Assembly (NCBI GenBank): GCA_934654775.1 | Contig: CAKUGR010000001.1 | Location: forward strand, 1 to 64,000 | DNA length: 64,000 nucleotides | Source: an uncultured Collinsella sp. | GTDB lineage: Bacteria; Actinomycetota; Coriobacteriia; Coriobacteriales; Coriobacteriaceae | Direction: 5' to 3' | Shown: positions 7,111-15,083 of the stretch, one piece after another | Layout: every line of letters starts with the position of its first letter | How positions within the stretch are numbered: position 1 is the stretch's first letter | Position numbers and translations under genes: made by a program | Notes under the pieces: generated by a model | The model's input: only the letters and a program-made list of their open reading frames with translations | Database searches by the model: none | What the model was told of the DNA's origin: nothing

Positions 7111-10110
7111 CTATTTCTTAAGAAGGTACGAATAGTTGTCGCGCACAGCCCTGATGGTCAGGCGGACGGCCTCGGGCAGACCGGTGTTGACGGCATCGAT
7201 CGAGACGGTGCGGACCGTGCCGGCGACGCGGACCTTAAAGTGGTCCTCGTCCACGGCCAGGAAGCCCTCGTTCTCGGAGTTCTCCATGTCCTGCTCGCTC
7301 CAGAACAGGGTGAGCTTGTCCTTGTAGGGACGGCCCTCCTGGTAGGGGCAGAACACGGCGCAGTTGCCGCACTCGTTGCACATGCCGTCGACATGTACCA
7401 CCTGATGCTTGGCCAGGCCCGGCACCTTAATGGCAACGTTGGCGCGGTTGGGGCACACGTCGCAGCAGACCTCGCACACCGAGCCGCAGCCCAGGCAGCG
7501 AGTCTTGGTGCAGTTGCGCTTGTCGCGGCACAGCGACCCCTTGCGCTCGTAGCAGGTGTCCTCGCGACCGGCCTGCTCGTTGCAGTCGGCGTACTTGTTA
7601 AAGTCCACGCCAGCAATGGCACGGGCGACCTCGGCGGCGTCGGCGATAGCCTCGACCACGGTGGCCGGACCGCGACGGCAGTCACCTGCAGCCCAGACGC
7701 CCTCGACGCCGGTGGAGGTGGCGGCAAGGCGGCCGCGACGGTCGTGCTCGACGCCCGCGGCATCGTACAGGCTGGCATCGATGCCCTCGCCCACGGCGCA
7801 GATCACCGTGGTGGCGGGCAGCTCGACGGTCTCGCCCGTGGCGACAGGGCTACGACGGCCGCTTGTATCCGGCTCGCCAAGCTCCATAACGTCGCAGGTC
7901 AGCACGGCGCCGTTGAGTGCCTTGGGCGCCAGCAGCTCGCAGAACTCAACGCCGTCGACAAGAGCAAGATCGAGCTCTTCCTCGTCGGCGGGCATCTGCT
8001 TCTTGGTGCGGCGATACACCAGGCGCACGTTCTTCACGCCTGCCAGGCGCTTGGCCACGCGGGCGGCGTCCATGGCGGTGTTGCCGGCGCCAATAACCAC
8101 GACGTCCTCGCCCAGCTCGAGTTTCTCGCCCTTCTTGGCGGCCTCGAGGAACTCCAGCACATCGAGCTCGGCGCCCTCGCCCAAGCCCGCAGAGCCGGGC
8201 ATCCAGGCACCGGTTGCCACGACCACATCGGTAAAGCCCTGGGCCTTGAGCTCGTCAATGGACTCCACGCGGGCGTTGAGCTGCACCTTGGCGCCAAAGG
8301 CCAGGCAGAGCTCGGCATCATGGGAGATATCGTCGCTCGCAATGCGGAACTCGGGGATCACGTGACGGACCACGCCGCCGAGCGAATCGCGGGCCTCGAA
8401 GATAGTGACGGGCACGCCGGCACGCGTCAGGAAGAACGCCGTCGCCAGGCCGGCCGGGCCGCCGCCGATAACGGCAACGTTGCGCTCGCCGTCGTTGGCG
8501 ATGGCCTGGGCGCGCAGCTTGGGCAGCACGGCGGTCATGGCCTCGCGGGCAGCCTTGAGCTTGCTGGCGCGAATCTGGGCGCCCTCGGGCTCGTAGAATG
8601 CACGCTCGCAGGCACGGCCGCAGGGATGCGGGCAGATGGTGCCAGTGATGAACGGCAGGGCGTTGCGCTCGATGATGATGTTAAGCGCGTCCTCGTAGCG
8701 GCCCTCGTCAACAGCCGCCAGATAGGCGGGAATGTCCTGCTGGATGGGGCAGCTCGTGCGGCACGGCGTAGTAAAGCAGTCATTGAGCGGGCTCTTGCCG
8801 GCGACCTTGCGGTCGGGCAGCGGGCGAAGCGGCTTCTTGTAGAGCGGGTTGGTGAGCGAATCGGTCTGGATCGCGGTCACGGCCTCGAGCGAGACGCCCG
8901 CGAACGGCTTGCCGTCCAGATCGCCAAACTCGCCGGCCATCTGACTAAAGCGCTCGTAGCCACCGGGCTTGAGCACGTCGGTCGCCAGGGTGACGGGCCA
9001 AATGCCGGCATCGTACAGGGCGCGGATGTTGTAGACCGTGGCGCCGCCGGAGTAGCTGATGCGCAGCTTGCCATCGAACTGCTCGGTAATGCGGCGAGCA
9101 GCCTCGATGGTCAGCGAGAACAGCGAACGGCCGGACATGTACATCTCGGTGGAAGGTAGCTCGTTCCTGGTCACGTCGACGGGGAACGTGTTGGTCAGCT
9201 TGACGCCAAACTCCAGGCCGCGCTCGGCGCACAGGGCAATCAGGCGCTCGAACATGGGCACGGCGTCGGCCCACTGCAGGTCCTCGCGGAAGTGCGTGTC
9301 ATCGAAGACGATGTAGTCAAAGCCCAGCTCGTTGAGGCGCTGGCGGGCAAACTCATAGCCCAGCAGCGTGGGGTTGCACTTGATGTAGGTGTTGAGGCCC
9401 TTCTCGGTGATCAGATAGGTCGCAATGCGCTCAATCTCCGCCGGCGGGCAGCCATGCAGCGTGGATTCGGTGATGGAGTTGGACACGCGCGCCGGAATGG
9501 ACTCGACAAACGCGGCGTCGACATGCTCAAACTTGTCCAGATTGGCGAGCGCCCATGCGCGGCACTCGTTCCAGACGTCAGAGCCGCTGGCGTCCTTCAT
9601 GCCCTCGATGTAGGCGTCGACCTTGGGGCTCTTAATACCCTCGAGGTCATAACCCACGGACATGTTGAAGACAAAGCCATCCGGGCTGCCCAGACCGTAC
9701 TCGCGAGCGATCAGGTGGCAGGCAAACCATGCCTTCACGTACTCGGCAAAGGCTTGCGGAACCTCGAGCTCGGTCGACCATTCGCAGTTGTAGCACTCGT
9801 CCTGAGCCACGATGCAGGGCTTGTTGACGCACTTGGAGAGCTCCTCGCCGTCCATAACCTGGACGGTCTTGAGCTCAAAGAAGCGAGAACCGGCCACATA
9901 AGAGACCACGATGTTCTGGGCCAGCTGCGTGTTGGGACCGGCAGCCGGGCCAAACGGAGTCTCGATGCGCTCGTCAAAAATGGGAAGCGCACCCTCCTGG
10001 TTGGTCGTGACCATCTTGCGCACGCCAAAGATGGCGTCCTGGGTCTTATGCTCCTCGATGATCCAGTTCATCAGCTGCGAAAACGGGATCGGCCTCATGA
10101 TGTCGCTCAT
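7111..10110 (-). CDS. ygfK: YgfK family iron-sulfur flavoprotein (putative selenate reductase subunit)
   Basis: A 999-residue protein of the YgfK family. The N-terminal part resembles dihydroorotate dehydrogenase-like flavin barrels. A GltD-type iron-sulfur segment begins near residue 451 (CRTSCPIQQDIP). The FAD-binding GGGPAG is near 550 and the NAD(P)H-binding GAGNTA near 673. The C-terminal ferredoxin segment has Cys-rich motifs near 870-915. Start ATG at 10110 follows AGAGGAG; an upstream in-frame ATG lacks a binding site. Despite the selenate reductase name, the family lies in anaerobic purine and urate degradation clusters, and the layout here supports NAD(P)H-linked redox chemistry on purine intermediates. 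The exact reaction is not evident from sequence. Confidence 0.9.
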   Translation of the reverse strand: MSDIMRPIPFSQLMNWIIEEHKTQDAIFGVRKMVTTNQEGALPIFDERIETPFGPAAGPNTQLAQNIVVSYVAGSRFFELKTVQVMDGEELSKCVNKPCIVAQDECYNCEWSTELEVPQAFAEYVKAWFACHLIAREYGLGSPDGFVFNMSVGYDLEGIKSPKVDAYIEGMKDASGSDVWNECRAWALANLDKFEHVDAAFVESIPARVSNSITESTLHGCPPAEIERIATYLITEKGLNTYIKCNPTLLGYEFARQRLNELGFDYIVFDDTHFREDLQWADAVPMFERLIALCAERGLEFGVKLTNTFPVDVTRNELPSTEMYMSGRSLFSLTIEAARRITEQFDGKLRISYSGGATVYNIRALYDAGIWPVTLATDVLKPGGYERFSQMAGEFGDLDGKPFAGVSLEAVTAIQTDSLTNPLYKKPLRPLPDRKVAGKSPLNDCFTTPCRTSCPIQQDIPAYLAAVDEGRYEDALNIIIERNALPFITGTICPHPCGRACERAFYEPEGAQIRASKLKAAREAMTAVLPKLRAQAIANDGERNVAVIGGGPAGLATAFFLTRAGVPVTIFEARDSLGGVVRHVIPEFRIASDDISHDAELCLAFGAKVQLNARVESIDELKAQGFTDVVVATGAWMPGSAGLGEGAELDVLEFLEAAKKGEKLELGEDVVVIGAGNTAMDAARVAKRLAGVKNVRLVYRRTKKQMPADEEELDLALVDGVEFCELLAPKALNGAVLTCDVMELGEPDTSGRRSPVATGETVELPATTVICAVGEGIDASLYDAAGVEHDRRGRLAATSTGVEGVWAAGDCRRGPATVVEAIADAAEVARAIAGVDFNKYADCNEQAGREDTCYERKGSLCRDKRNCTKTRCLGCGSVCEVCCDVCPNRANVAIKVPGLAKHQVVHVDGMCNECGNCAVFCPYQEGRPYKDKLTLFWSEQDMENSENEGFLAVDEDHFKVRVAGTVRTVSIDAVNTGLPEAVRLTIRAVRDNYSYLLKK

Positions 10111-10187
10111 AGTGAGCTCCTCTCTGTAACGCCCGGCGAGACCGCGCGGCGGGCGCAAATACGGTGTAGCGCTAGCACAAGCGCCGG

Positions 10188-10246
10188 CGACCCCGCGGAG
10201 GTCGCCTATACGCGCGTCGGATGCGGCGAAACATCCGACGCGCGTG
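10188..10246. repeat. Two GC-rich hairpins between ssnA and ygfK
   Basis: GCGACC...GGTCGC (10188-10206) and a 14-bp stem ACGCGCGTCGGATG with its complement (10211-10246) lie between the ssnA stop and the ygfK ribosome site. Neither has a U-run on the minus strand, so transcript processing or stabilisation is more likely than termination. Confidence 0.65.
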
Positions 10247-10259
10247 AATCTACTTGTAA

Positions 10260-11615
10260 TTAGTAGGCGCGATCGTTGAGCGTGCTCCAGAGCTTCTTGG
10301 ACTCAGCCATGGTCCACGCGTTGATCTTGTCCTCATCAATGCCAACAAACTCGCGATCCTTGTACAGGACGCGGCCGTTGATGATGGTGGTGCGGCAGTT
10401 TTTGCCCATCATGCCAAAGAGCATGTGGCCGTCGATGTTCTCCTCGCTCAGCGGCGTAAAGGGCTTGTAGTCCATGACGATGACGTCGGCGGCAGCGCCG
10501 GGCTCAAGCACACCGAGCTTACGATCGAAATACTTGCTCGCCATCTTGGCGTTGTTCTCGAACAGCATGGTCATGGCCTCGCACCAGCCCACGTTGGGCA
10601 TGGCGGCGTTGTGGCGCTGAATGATCAGGAAGACCTTGAGGCTCTCGAGCATATCGTGGGTGTAGGCGTCGGTACCCATGCACACAGGGATGCCGCGGCG
10701 GAAGAACTCGAGCACGGGAGCGCAGCCCACGGCGTTGCCCATATTGGATTCGGGGTTGTTGACGAGCCAGGTGCCGGACTCCTTGACGATATCCATCTCG
10801 GCAGGCGTCACGTGGATGCAGTGGCCGAGCATGGTGTCGGGACCCAGCAGATTGTGCTGCAGCAGGCGCTCGACGGGACTGATGCCACCGCGGTTGAGAC
10901 GGGAGTCCCACACGTCATTCATGCCCTCGCACACGTGGATATGGAAGCCGGTCAGGCCGTTGTTGGCCTCGGCCATCTTGTCCATGGTCTCGTCCGACAG
11001 CGTAAAGGTGGCGTGACCGCCAAACATGGCTGCAATCATGTGGTTGTCGTTATCGCGACGCTCCTTGGCGGCCCACTGGGCAAACTCGGCGTTCTCGGCA
11101 ATGGCCTGGTCGCATTTTTCCTGGCCGCGGCGATCGGAGACCTCGTAGCACAGGCACGAACGCATGCCCAGCTCCTGCGCGGCGTCCTTAATGGTAAAGA
11201 GGCTGCCCGGGATCTCGCAGAAGCTCGCGTGGTGATCGAAGATCGTGGTGACGCCATCGCGGATGGAATCCAGAATCGTGGCATAGGCGCTTGCCTTGGT
11301 GCCGTCGAGCGTCAGGTTGTCGTCGATCTTCCACCACTGCTGCTCAAGATTCTCCAGGAAGTTGGTGGGGTTGCAGCCCTTAATGGCAAGGCCGCGAGCC
11401 AGACCCGAGTAGATGTGGGTGTGGCAGTTGATGAGTCCGGGCATGATGAGGTTGCCCTGGGCGTCGACGTACTCGGCATCCGGATACTTGGCCTTGAGCT
11501 CGCACTCGGGGCCCACTTCGACGATCGTATCTCCGTCAATGGCGACCGCACCGTTTGGAATGAACGGGGTCTGAGAATTGCGGGTAAAGACGGAACCGTT
11601 AGCGACCAGAAGCAT
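10260..11615 (-). CDS. ssnA: SsnA family amidohydrolase (putative aminohydrolase)
   Basis: A 451-residue metal-dependent amidohydrolase of the SsnA type, related to guanine and chlorohydrolase-like deaminases. The metal-binding HTH of NCHTHIYSG is near residue 65. Later metal ligands appear in HIHVCEG, in LGHCIHV and in GTDAY. The start at 11615 was chosen because AAGGGAG lies 5 bases upstream; an upstream ATG (11633) has no site. SsnA accompanies YgfK and XdhD in bacteria that use purines anaerobically, where deamination of purine or hydrolysis of a ring-opened product is the likely role. The precise substrate is not readable here. Confidence 0.88.
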   Translation of the reverse strand: MLLVANGSVFTRNSQTPFIPNGAVAIDGDTIVEVGPECELKAKYPDAEYVDAQGNLIMPGLINCHTHIYSGLARGLAIKGCNPTNFLENLEQQWWKIDDNLTLDGTKASAYATILDSIRDGVTTIFDHHASFCEIPGSLFTIKDAAQELGMRSCLCYEVSDRRGQEKCDQAIAENAEFAQWAAKERRDNDNHMIAAMFGGHATFTLSDETMDKMAEANNGLTGFHIHVCEGMNDVWDSRLNRGGISPVERLLQHNLLGPDTMLGHCIHVTPAEMDIVKESGTWLVNNPESNMGNAVGCAPVLEFFRRGIPVCMGTDAYTHDMLESLKVFLIIQRHNAAMPNVGWCEAMTMLFENNAKMASKYFDRKLGVLEPGAAADVIVMDYKPFTPLSEENIDGHMLFGMMGKNCRTTIINGRVLYKDREFVGIDEDKINAWTMAESKKLWSTLNDRAY

Positions 11616-11632
11616 GAATGCTCCCTTCAACA

Positions 11633-11794
11633 TCAGAGGCGGGGTTTGACACCTCTGACATGGCGGAGTGCGAAGCGCCGGCCTACACCGGAAACGGGCC
11701 CTCTCCCGTCAACGCTTCACCAAAGGGACAAACCCTTTGAAGTGCGGCTTGGCGCCGCATGACGTCGGCGGACGAGGCGATGCGTCCGCCGACG
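11633..11794. repeat. Hairpins between permease and ssnA genes
   Basis: TCAGAGG...CCTCTGA (11633-11658) and a 12-bp stem CGTCGGCGGACG with its complement (11763-11774 / 11783-11794) occupy the 195-bp space between the permease stop and the ssnA start. No U-run follows on the minus strand. The second stem resembles the hairpin downstream of ssnA. Confidence 0.6.
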
Positions 11795-11810
11795 AATAGC
11801 ACCGAATTGG

Positions 11811-13196
11811 TTACTTCTTGCTCTCGGGCAAGACCAGATCCACGGCGGCATCCTTGGCGGCATCGATGTGCTGAGCCACGACCGGCGTCTGCGGAAGGAT
11901 CAGGTTGAGTACGATAGCCATGATGGCGGTGGGGGTCACGGCGTTGGAGCCGATGACGGTGGATACCCACGTGGGCATCCCGACTAAGCAGCCTTTCGCC
12001 ATCCAGATACCCAGGCCGAAGACCACGGACGTGCCGACGATGGTCGTGGTGCGCTGCGTGAGGCCCTCGCGGGTGAACATGCGCACGCCGTTCATGGTGA
12101 TGGTGCCAAAGACGCCGACCGTCGCGCCGCCAATGACGGGCTGCGGGATGGCGGAAAGCACGGCAGAGAGCTGCGGGAACAGGCCGGCGATGGCAAAGAC
12201 GACCGCGATGATCACAAAGACCCACTTGTTGACGACCTTGTTGGAGCAGATGATGCCCACGTTCTGGCCAAGGGCGCTGGTGGGGAGGCCGCCGATGAAG
12301 CCGCCGATGATCGAGGTGAGGCCCTGCGACACGATGGCGCCGGAGAGCTCGCGCTCGGTGGGCATGCGGTCGATGGAACCAAGGCAAGCGGCGGAAACAT
12401 CGCCGATGACCTGGATGGCGACCATGGGGAATACGACGGCAAGAGTAATGCAGACCTCGGGGTCAAACTCGAGTGCGTAGGGCATGAACTTGGGCAGGGC
12501 GAAAACCTGGGCGGTGGCGACGCTCGAGAAATCGAGCATGCCGAAGGGGATCGAAACAATCATGCCCACGATCATGCCAAAGAACACGGAGCCGAGCTTG
12601 AGCGTGCCTTTGCCGAAGTTCGCGAGCGCGAAGACCACGGCGAAGGTGATGAGGGCGACGCACCAGGCCTGCGGGGTACCCCAGATGGGTGAACCTTCAC
12701 CGCCGGCCATGTATTTGACGGCCGTCGGGTAGAGCGACACGCCGATGGCAAAGATCACGGTACCGGTGACGACGGGCGGGAACAGCCATTTGATCTTGCT
12801 GTAGAGCAAGCCGAAGATCACCGCGACGGCACCGCCGACGATCTCGCCACCCAGCAGCGCGCCGAAGGAGAATGAGCCACCCATGGCCTGGAGGGCCGGG
12901 AGGAACGCAAACGAAACGCCCATGACGATGGGCAGGCCGCCGCCGATGCGACGGAAGGGAGCGAAGGCCTGAAGGGCCGTGTCGATTGCCGAAAGAATGA
13001 GCGCGACCTGGATGATGTCGGTACTCTGCTGGCTATTAAAGCCGTAGACGCCGGCCATGATGACAGCCGGGGTGATGATACCGGCAAACGAAGCCAGTAC
13101 GTGCTGAAGGGCACACGGGATCATTTCTTTAACGGGAGGCATGCCTTCACGAGTGAACAGGGCTTCAGTGCCGTTCTTAACCGTCTCCTGGGTCAT
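11811..13196 (-). CDS. NCS2 family uracil/xanthine permease
   Basis: A 461-residue membrane transporter with about 14 hydrophobic segments, of the nucleobase:cation symporter-2 family (xanthine, urate and uracil permeases). The family signature around Q-x-x-G-D-V-S-A and the following A-L-G-Q-N-V-G-I is present at about residues 265-310. The glutamine in QNVG is typical of purine-type members. Start ATG at 13196 has GGTGG upstream; an open frame continues upstream without a site. As first gene of the operon it should import the purine that SsnA, YgfK and the molybdenum hydroxylase consume. Xanthine or urate is the likely substrate by context. Confidence 0.9.
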   Translation of the reverse strand: MTQETVKNGTEALFTREGMPPVKEMIPCALQHVLASFAGIITPAVIMAGVYGFNSQQSTDIIQVALILSAIDTALQAFAPFRRIGGGLPIVMGVSFAFLPALQAMGGSFSFGALLGGEIVGGAVAVIFGLLYSKIKWLFPPVVTGTVIFAIGVSLYPTAVKYMAGGEGSPIWGTPQAWCVALITFAVVFALANFGKGTLKLGSVFFGMIVGMIVSIPFGMLDFSSVATAQVFALPKFMPYALEFDPEVCITLAVVFPMVAIQVIGDVSAACLGSIDRMPTERELSGAIVSQGLTSIIGGFIGGLPTSALGQNVGIICSNKVVNKWVFVIIAVVFAIAGLFPQLSAVLSAIPQPVIGGATVGVFGTITMNGVRMFTREGLTQRTTTIVGTSVVFGLGIWMAKGCLVGMPTWVSTVIGSNAVTPTAIMAIVLNLILPQTPVVAQHIDAAKDAAVDLVLPESKK

Positions 13197-13283
13197 TTGA
13201 CCACCAATCCTCGAAATAGTTGTTTTCGCATCTAACGCTCTATTGTGACGCAGTGCGGGGTTGAGGTTGTGCCTTCGTTGCAT

Positions 13284-13312
13284 ATCGTATTAAAGATGAT
13301 TCTCATTCTCAA
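13284..13312 (-). promoter_or_regulatory. Candidate promoter of the purine operon
   Basis: On the minus strand TTGAGA (13307-13312) and TACGAT (13284-13289) are separated by 17 bases. The -35 overlaps TGAGAATGAGAATCA, which loosely resembles a Fur-type box. The remainder of the 351-bp divergent gap (13197-13547) is AT-rich and shows no gene; a TACCTGCG lies at 13460-13467, about 80 bp before the regulator gene. Confidence 0.4.
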
Positions 13313-13547
13313 TAATAATTTTTTGTTATCAGACTATTCTTGAGCTGAAACAGTGCATTTCCGCAGGTCAGGAAAGTGTCCGGTCAAAATAACATCTAAC
13401 TTTTCTTTTGGTCAACCGTTTACCGCCAAATTCCTACCGTTCGTCTGTATTACGCAATGTACCTGCGGATATACGAGATGAAGAACAGCGTGTTACCATG
13501 AGAAAAAATTGTTATGAAACTTCCGATTTCACCCAAAGGAGTTGCCC

Positions 13548-14204
13548 GTGAACGAGACCGTGCGTCGCTTTTTGCCAATGGTCGATTTCCTGGAGCAGAT
13601 ACTCGGTAAGAACAGCGAGATCGTGCTGCATGATTTCTCGGATCCCGACCACGCCATCGTCGATATTCGCAACGGCATCGTGAGCGGCCGTAAGGTCGGA
13701 GGTCCCGCCACCGATCTGGCGCTCAAGATCATGCACGACCCCAAGTATCGCGACCTGCCGTTTATTACGGGCTACGAGGGCCGCGGCGCCGGTGGCAAGA
13801 CGTTAGAGTCCGCGACGTACTTTATCCGCGAGGATAACGAGATCGTCGGTATGCTCTGCGTCAACACCGACCTCTCGACCGTGCGCTCCATCAACGCCAT
13901 GGCGCAGCAGCTCATGGCATGCTTCGACGCGGCGCCGACGCGCACGGAGCCCGCCCCTATCGAGGTCGAAAGCCTTTCGGAGTCCACACAGGAGCTCATC
14001 GACCGCAGCATTTCCGAGTTGCTGAGCGCGCGCGGGCTGGATGTAGCGTCGCTTGGTCAGGGCGACCGCGTGGACGTCATTCGCCACCTCAACGGCAACG
14101 GGGTGTTCATGCTCAAGGGTGCCGTGGCCTGCGCCGCCACCGCGCTGGGCATCTCGGAGCCCAGCGTATACCGCTACCTGCAAAAAGTCCGCAAGGAAGG
14201 CTAG
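13548..14204 (+). CDS. YheO-like PAS/HTH transcriptional regulator
   Basis: A 218-residue DNA-binding regulator of the YheO/DauR type. The N-terminal YheO-like PAS domain covers about residues 1-115 (LHDFSDPDHAIVDIRNG is typical). The C-terminal helix-turn-helix of the HTH_22 type covers about 150-216, ending in ALGISEPSVYRYLQKVR. Start GTG follows AAGGAG by 6 bases; a TTG two codons earlier is only 1 base from that site. The gene is divergent from the purine permease and faces ridA, so it is the best candidate for the regulator of both. The ligand is unknown. Confidence 0.88.
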   Translation: MNETVRRFLPMVDFLEQILGKNSEIVLHDFSDPDHAIVDIRNGIVSGRKVGGPATDLALKIMHDPKYRDLPFITGYEGRGAGGKTLESATYFIREDNEIVGMLCVNTDLSTVRSINAMAQQLMACFDAAPTRTEPAPIEVESLSESTQELIDRSISELLSARGLDVASLGQGDRVDVIRHLNGNGVFMLKGAVACAATALGISEPSVYRYLQKVRKEG

Positions 14205-14221
14205 CGAGCAAAATGGAGCGC

Positions 14222-14348
14222 GGGTAGTCTTTTTGGGACGGGGCTATTTTAGCTACCCTCCCTCTGCCCGCGATTTCGATGAGCCGCAAGTAAAATCAAT
14301 CCCGCATGTAGGGGTAGCTAAAATAGCCCCGTCCCAAAAAGACTACCC
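14222..14348. repeat. 37-bp perfect inverted repeat
   Basis: Arms 14222-14258 and 14312-14348 are exact reverse complements across a 53-base spacer. Each arm contains GGGACGGGGCTA next to a T-run. It lies between the convergent regulator and ridA genes, beside a separate ordinary terminator, so it is not needed for termination. Confidence 0.85.
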
Positions 14349-14356
14349 CTGGCAAA

Positions 14357-14386
14357 AGACCCTGCAGCTCGCACTGCAGGGTCTTT
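14357..14386. terminator. Bidirectional terminator between yheO-like and ridA genes
   Basis: An 11-bp stem AGACCCTGCAG / CTGCAGGGTCT with a 6-base loop is followed by TTTTT on the plus strand and TTTT on the minus strand. It serves the two convergent genes. Confidence 0.9.
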
Positions 14387-14417
14387 TTGCATGTCATGTT
14401 TAGTTGTTGCCAACGCC

Positions 14418-14795
14418 TTAGAGAGCGGCGACGACCTCGATCTCGACCAGACCGCCGGCCGGAAGGGCGGCAACCTGGAAGGCGCTGCGCGCAGGGAACG
14501 GAGCCTCGAACTTGGAGGCGTAGATCTCGTTCACGGCAGCGAAGTCGGCGATGTCGGCCAGGTAGACCGTGGTCTTGACGACATCGGCAAAGGTGGCGCC
14601 GGCAGCGGTCAGCAGGGCCTCGACGTTAGCAAGAGACTGCTTAGCCTGGGCCTCGACGCCCTCGGGCATCTTGCCGGTTGCGGGGTCGATGCCCAGCTGG
14701 CCGGACAGGAACACCATGTTGCCGGTCTGGATGCCGGGGGAATACGGGCCGATGGCTGCGGGTGCGTTATCGGAAGACACGACGGTCTTGCTCAT
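14418..14795 (-). CDS. ridA: RidA family 2-iminobutanoate/2-iminopropanoate deaminase
   Basis: A 125-residue RidA (YjgF/YER057c) protein that hydrolyses reactive enamine/imine products of PLP enzymes. The substrate-binding arginine lies in PARSAFQVAALP (Arg103), with GPYSPG near residue 16 and the C-terminal VEIEVVA segment also matching the family. Length is normal. AAGGAG precedes the ATG. It faces the YheO-type regulator, a pairing common in bacteria. In fuller purine clusters a diaminopropionate lyase makes 2-aminoacrylate, which RidA would detoxify; no such lyase is in this window, so that link is inference. Confidence 0.93.
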   Translation of the reverse strand: MSKTVVSSDNAPAAIGPYSPGIQTGNMVFLSGQLGIDPATGKMPEGVEAQAKQSLANVEALLTAAGATFADVVKTTVYLADIADFAAVNEIYASKFEAPFPARSAFQVAALPAGGLVEIEVVAAL

Positions 14796-14829
14796 GTTTA
14801 TCTCCTTACGATCAGTTGAGAGAGCGTGA

Positions 14830-14875
14830 GCGCGGCGTTCACACCGGGAGGCACAGTTCGGTCTGAACGCCGCGC
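14830..14875. repeat. 12-bp stem hairpin upstream of ridA
   Basis: GCGCGGCGTTCA (14830-14841) and its exact complement (14864-14875) lie 35 bases upstream of the ridA start. No U-run follows. It may be an operator or leader hairpin. Further on, TATACT at 15046-15051 may be the -10 of the next plus-strand gene, without a clear -35. Confidence 0.5.
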
Positions 14876-15083
14876 TTGATTGGGATAGTACTCAAGGTTT
14901 CCGCGCAATGCAAGATTATTATCACGTTGCGAGAATATTTTATCGCCCAACGGCGCCTGTCGGCCGCTGAACGGCGTGACCGGCGACCTGCCTGAAGACT
15001 TTGTCCTGCTTAGGCTGCGGGCATCGTCCGCCGCAACAGCACCACTATACTTTTGAATATCTGAGCATTTTGAAAGGCAGGAT

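Noticed and set aside
3746..7135. Long plus-strand open frame opposite the molybdenum hydroxylase and ferredoxin genes
   Set aside because: Same shadow effect; no binding site or recognisable domain.
13197..13547. Purine riboswitch in front of the permease gene
   Set aside because: The conserved junction pairs and the characteristic core of the purine aptamer could not be found in the leader.
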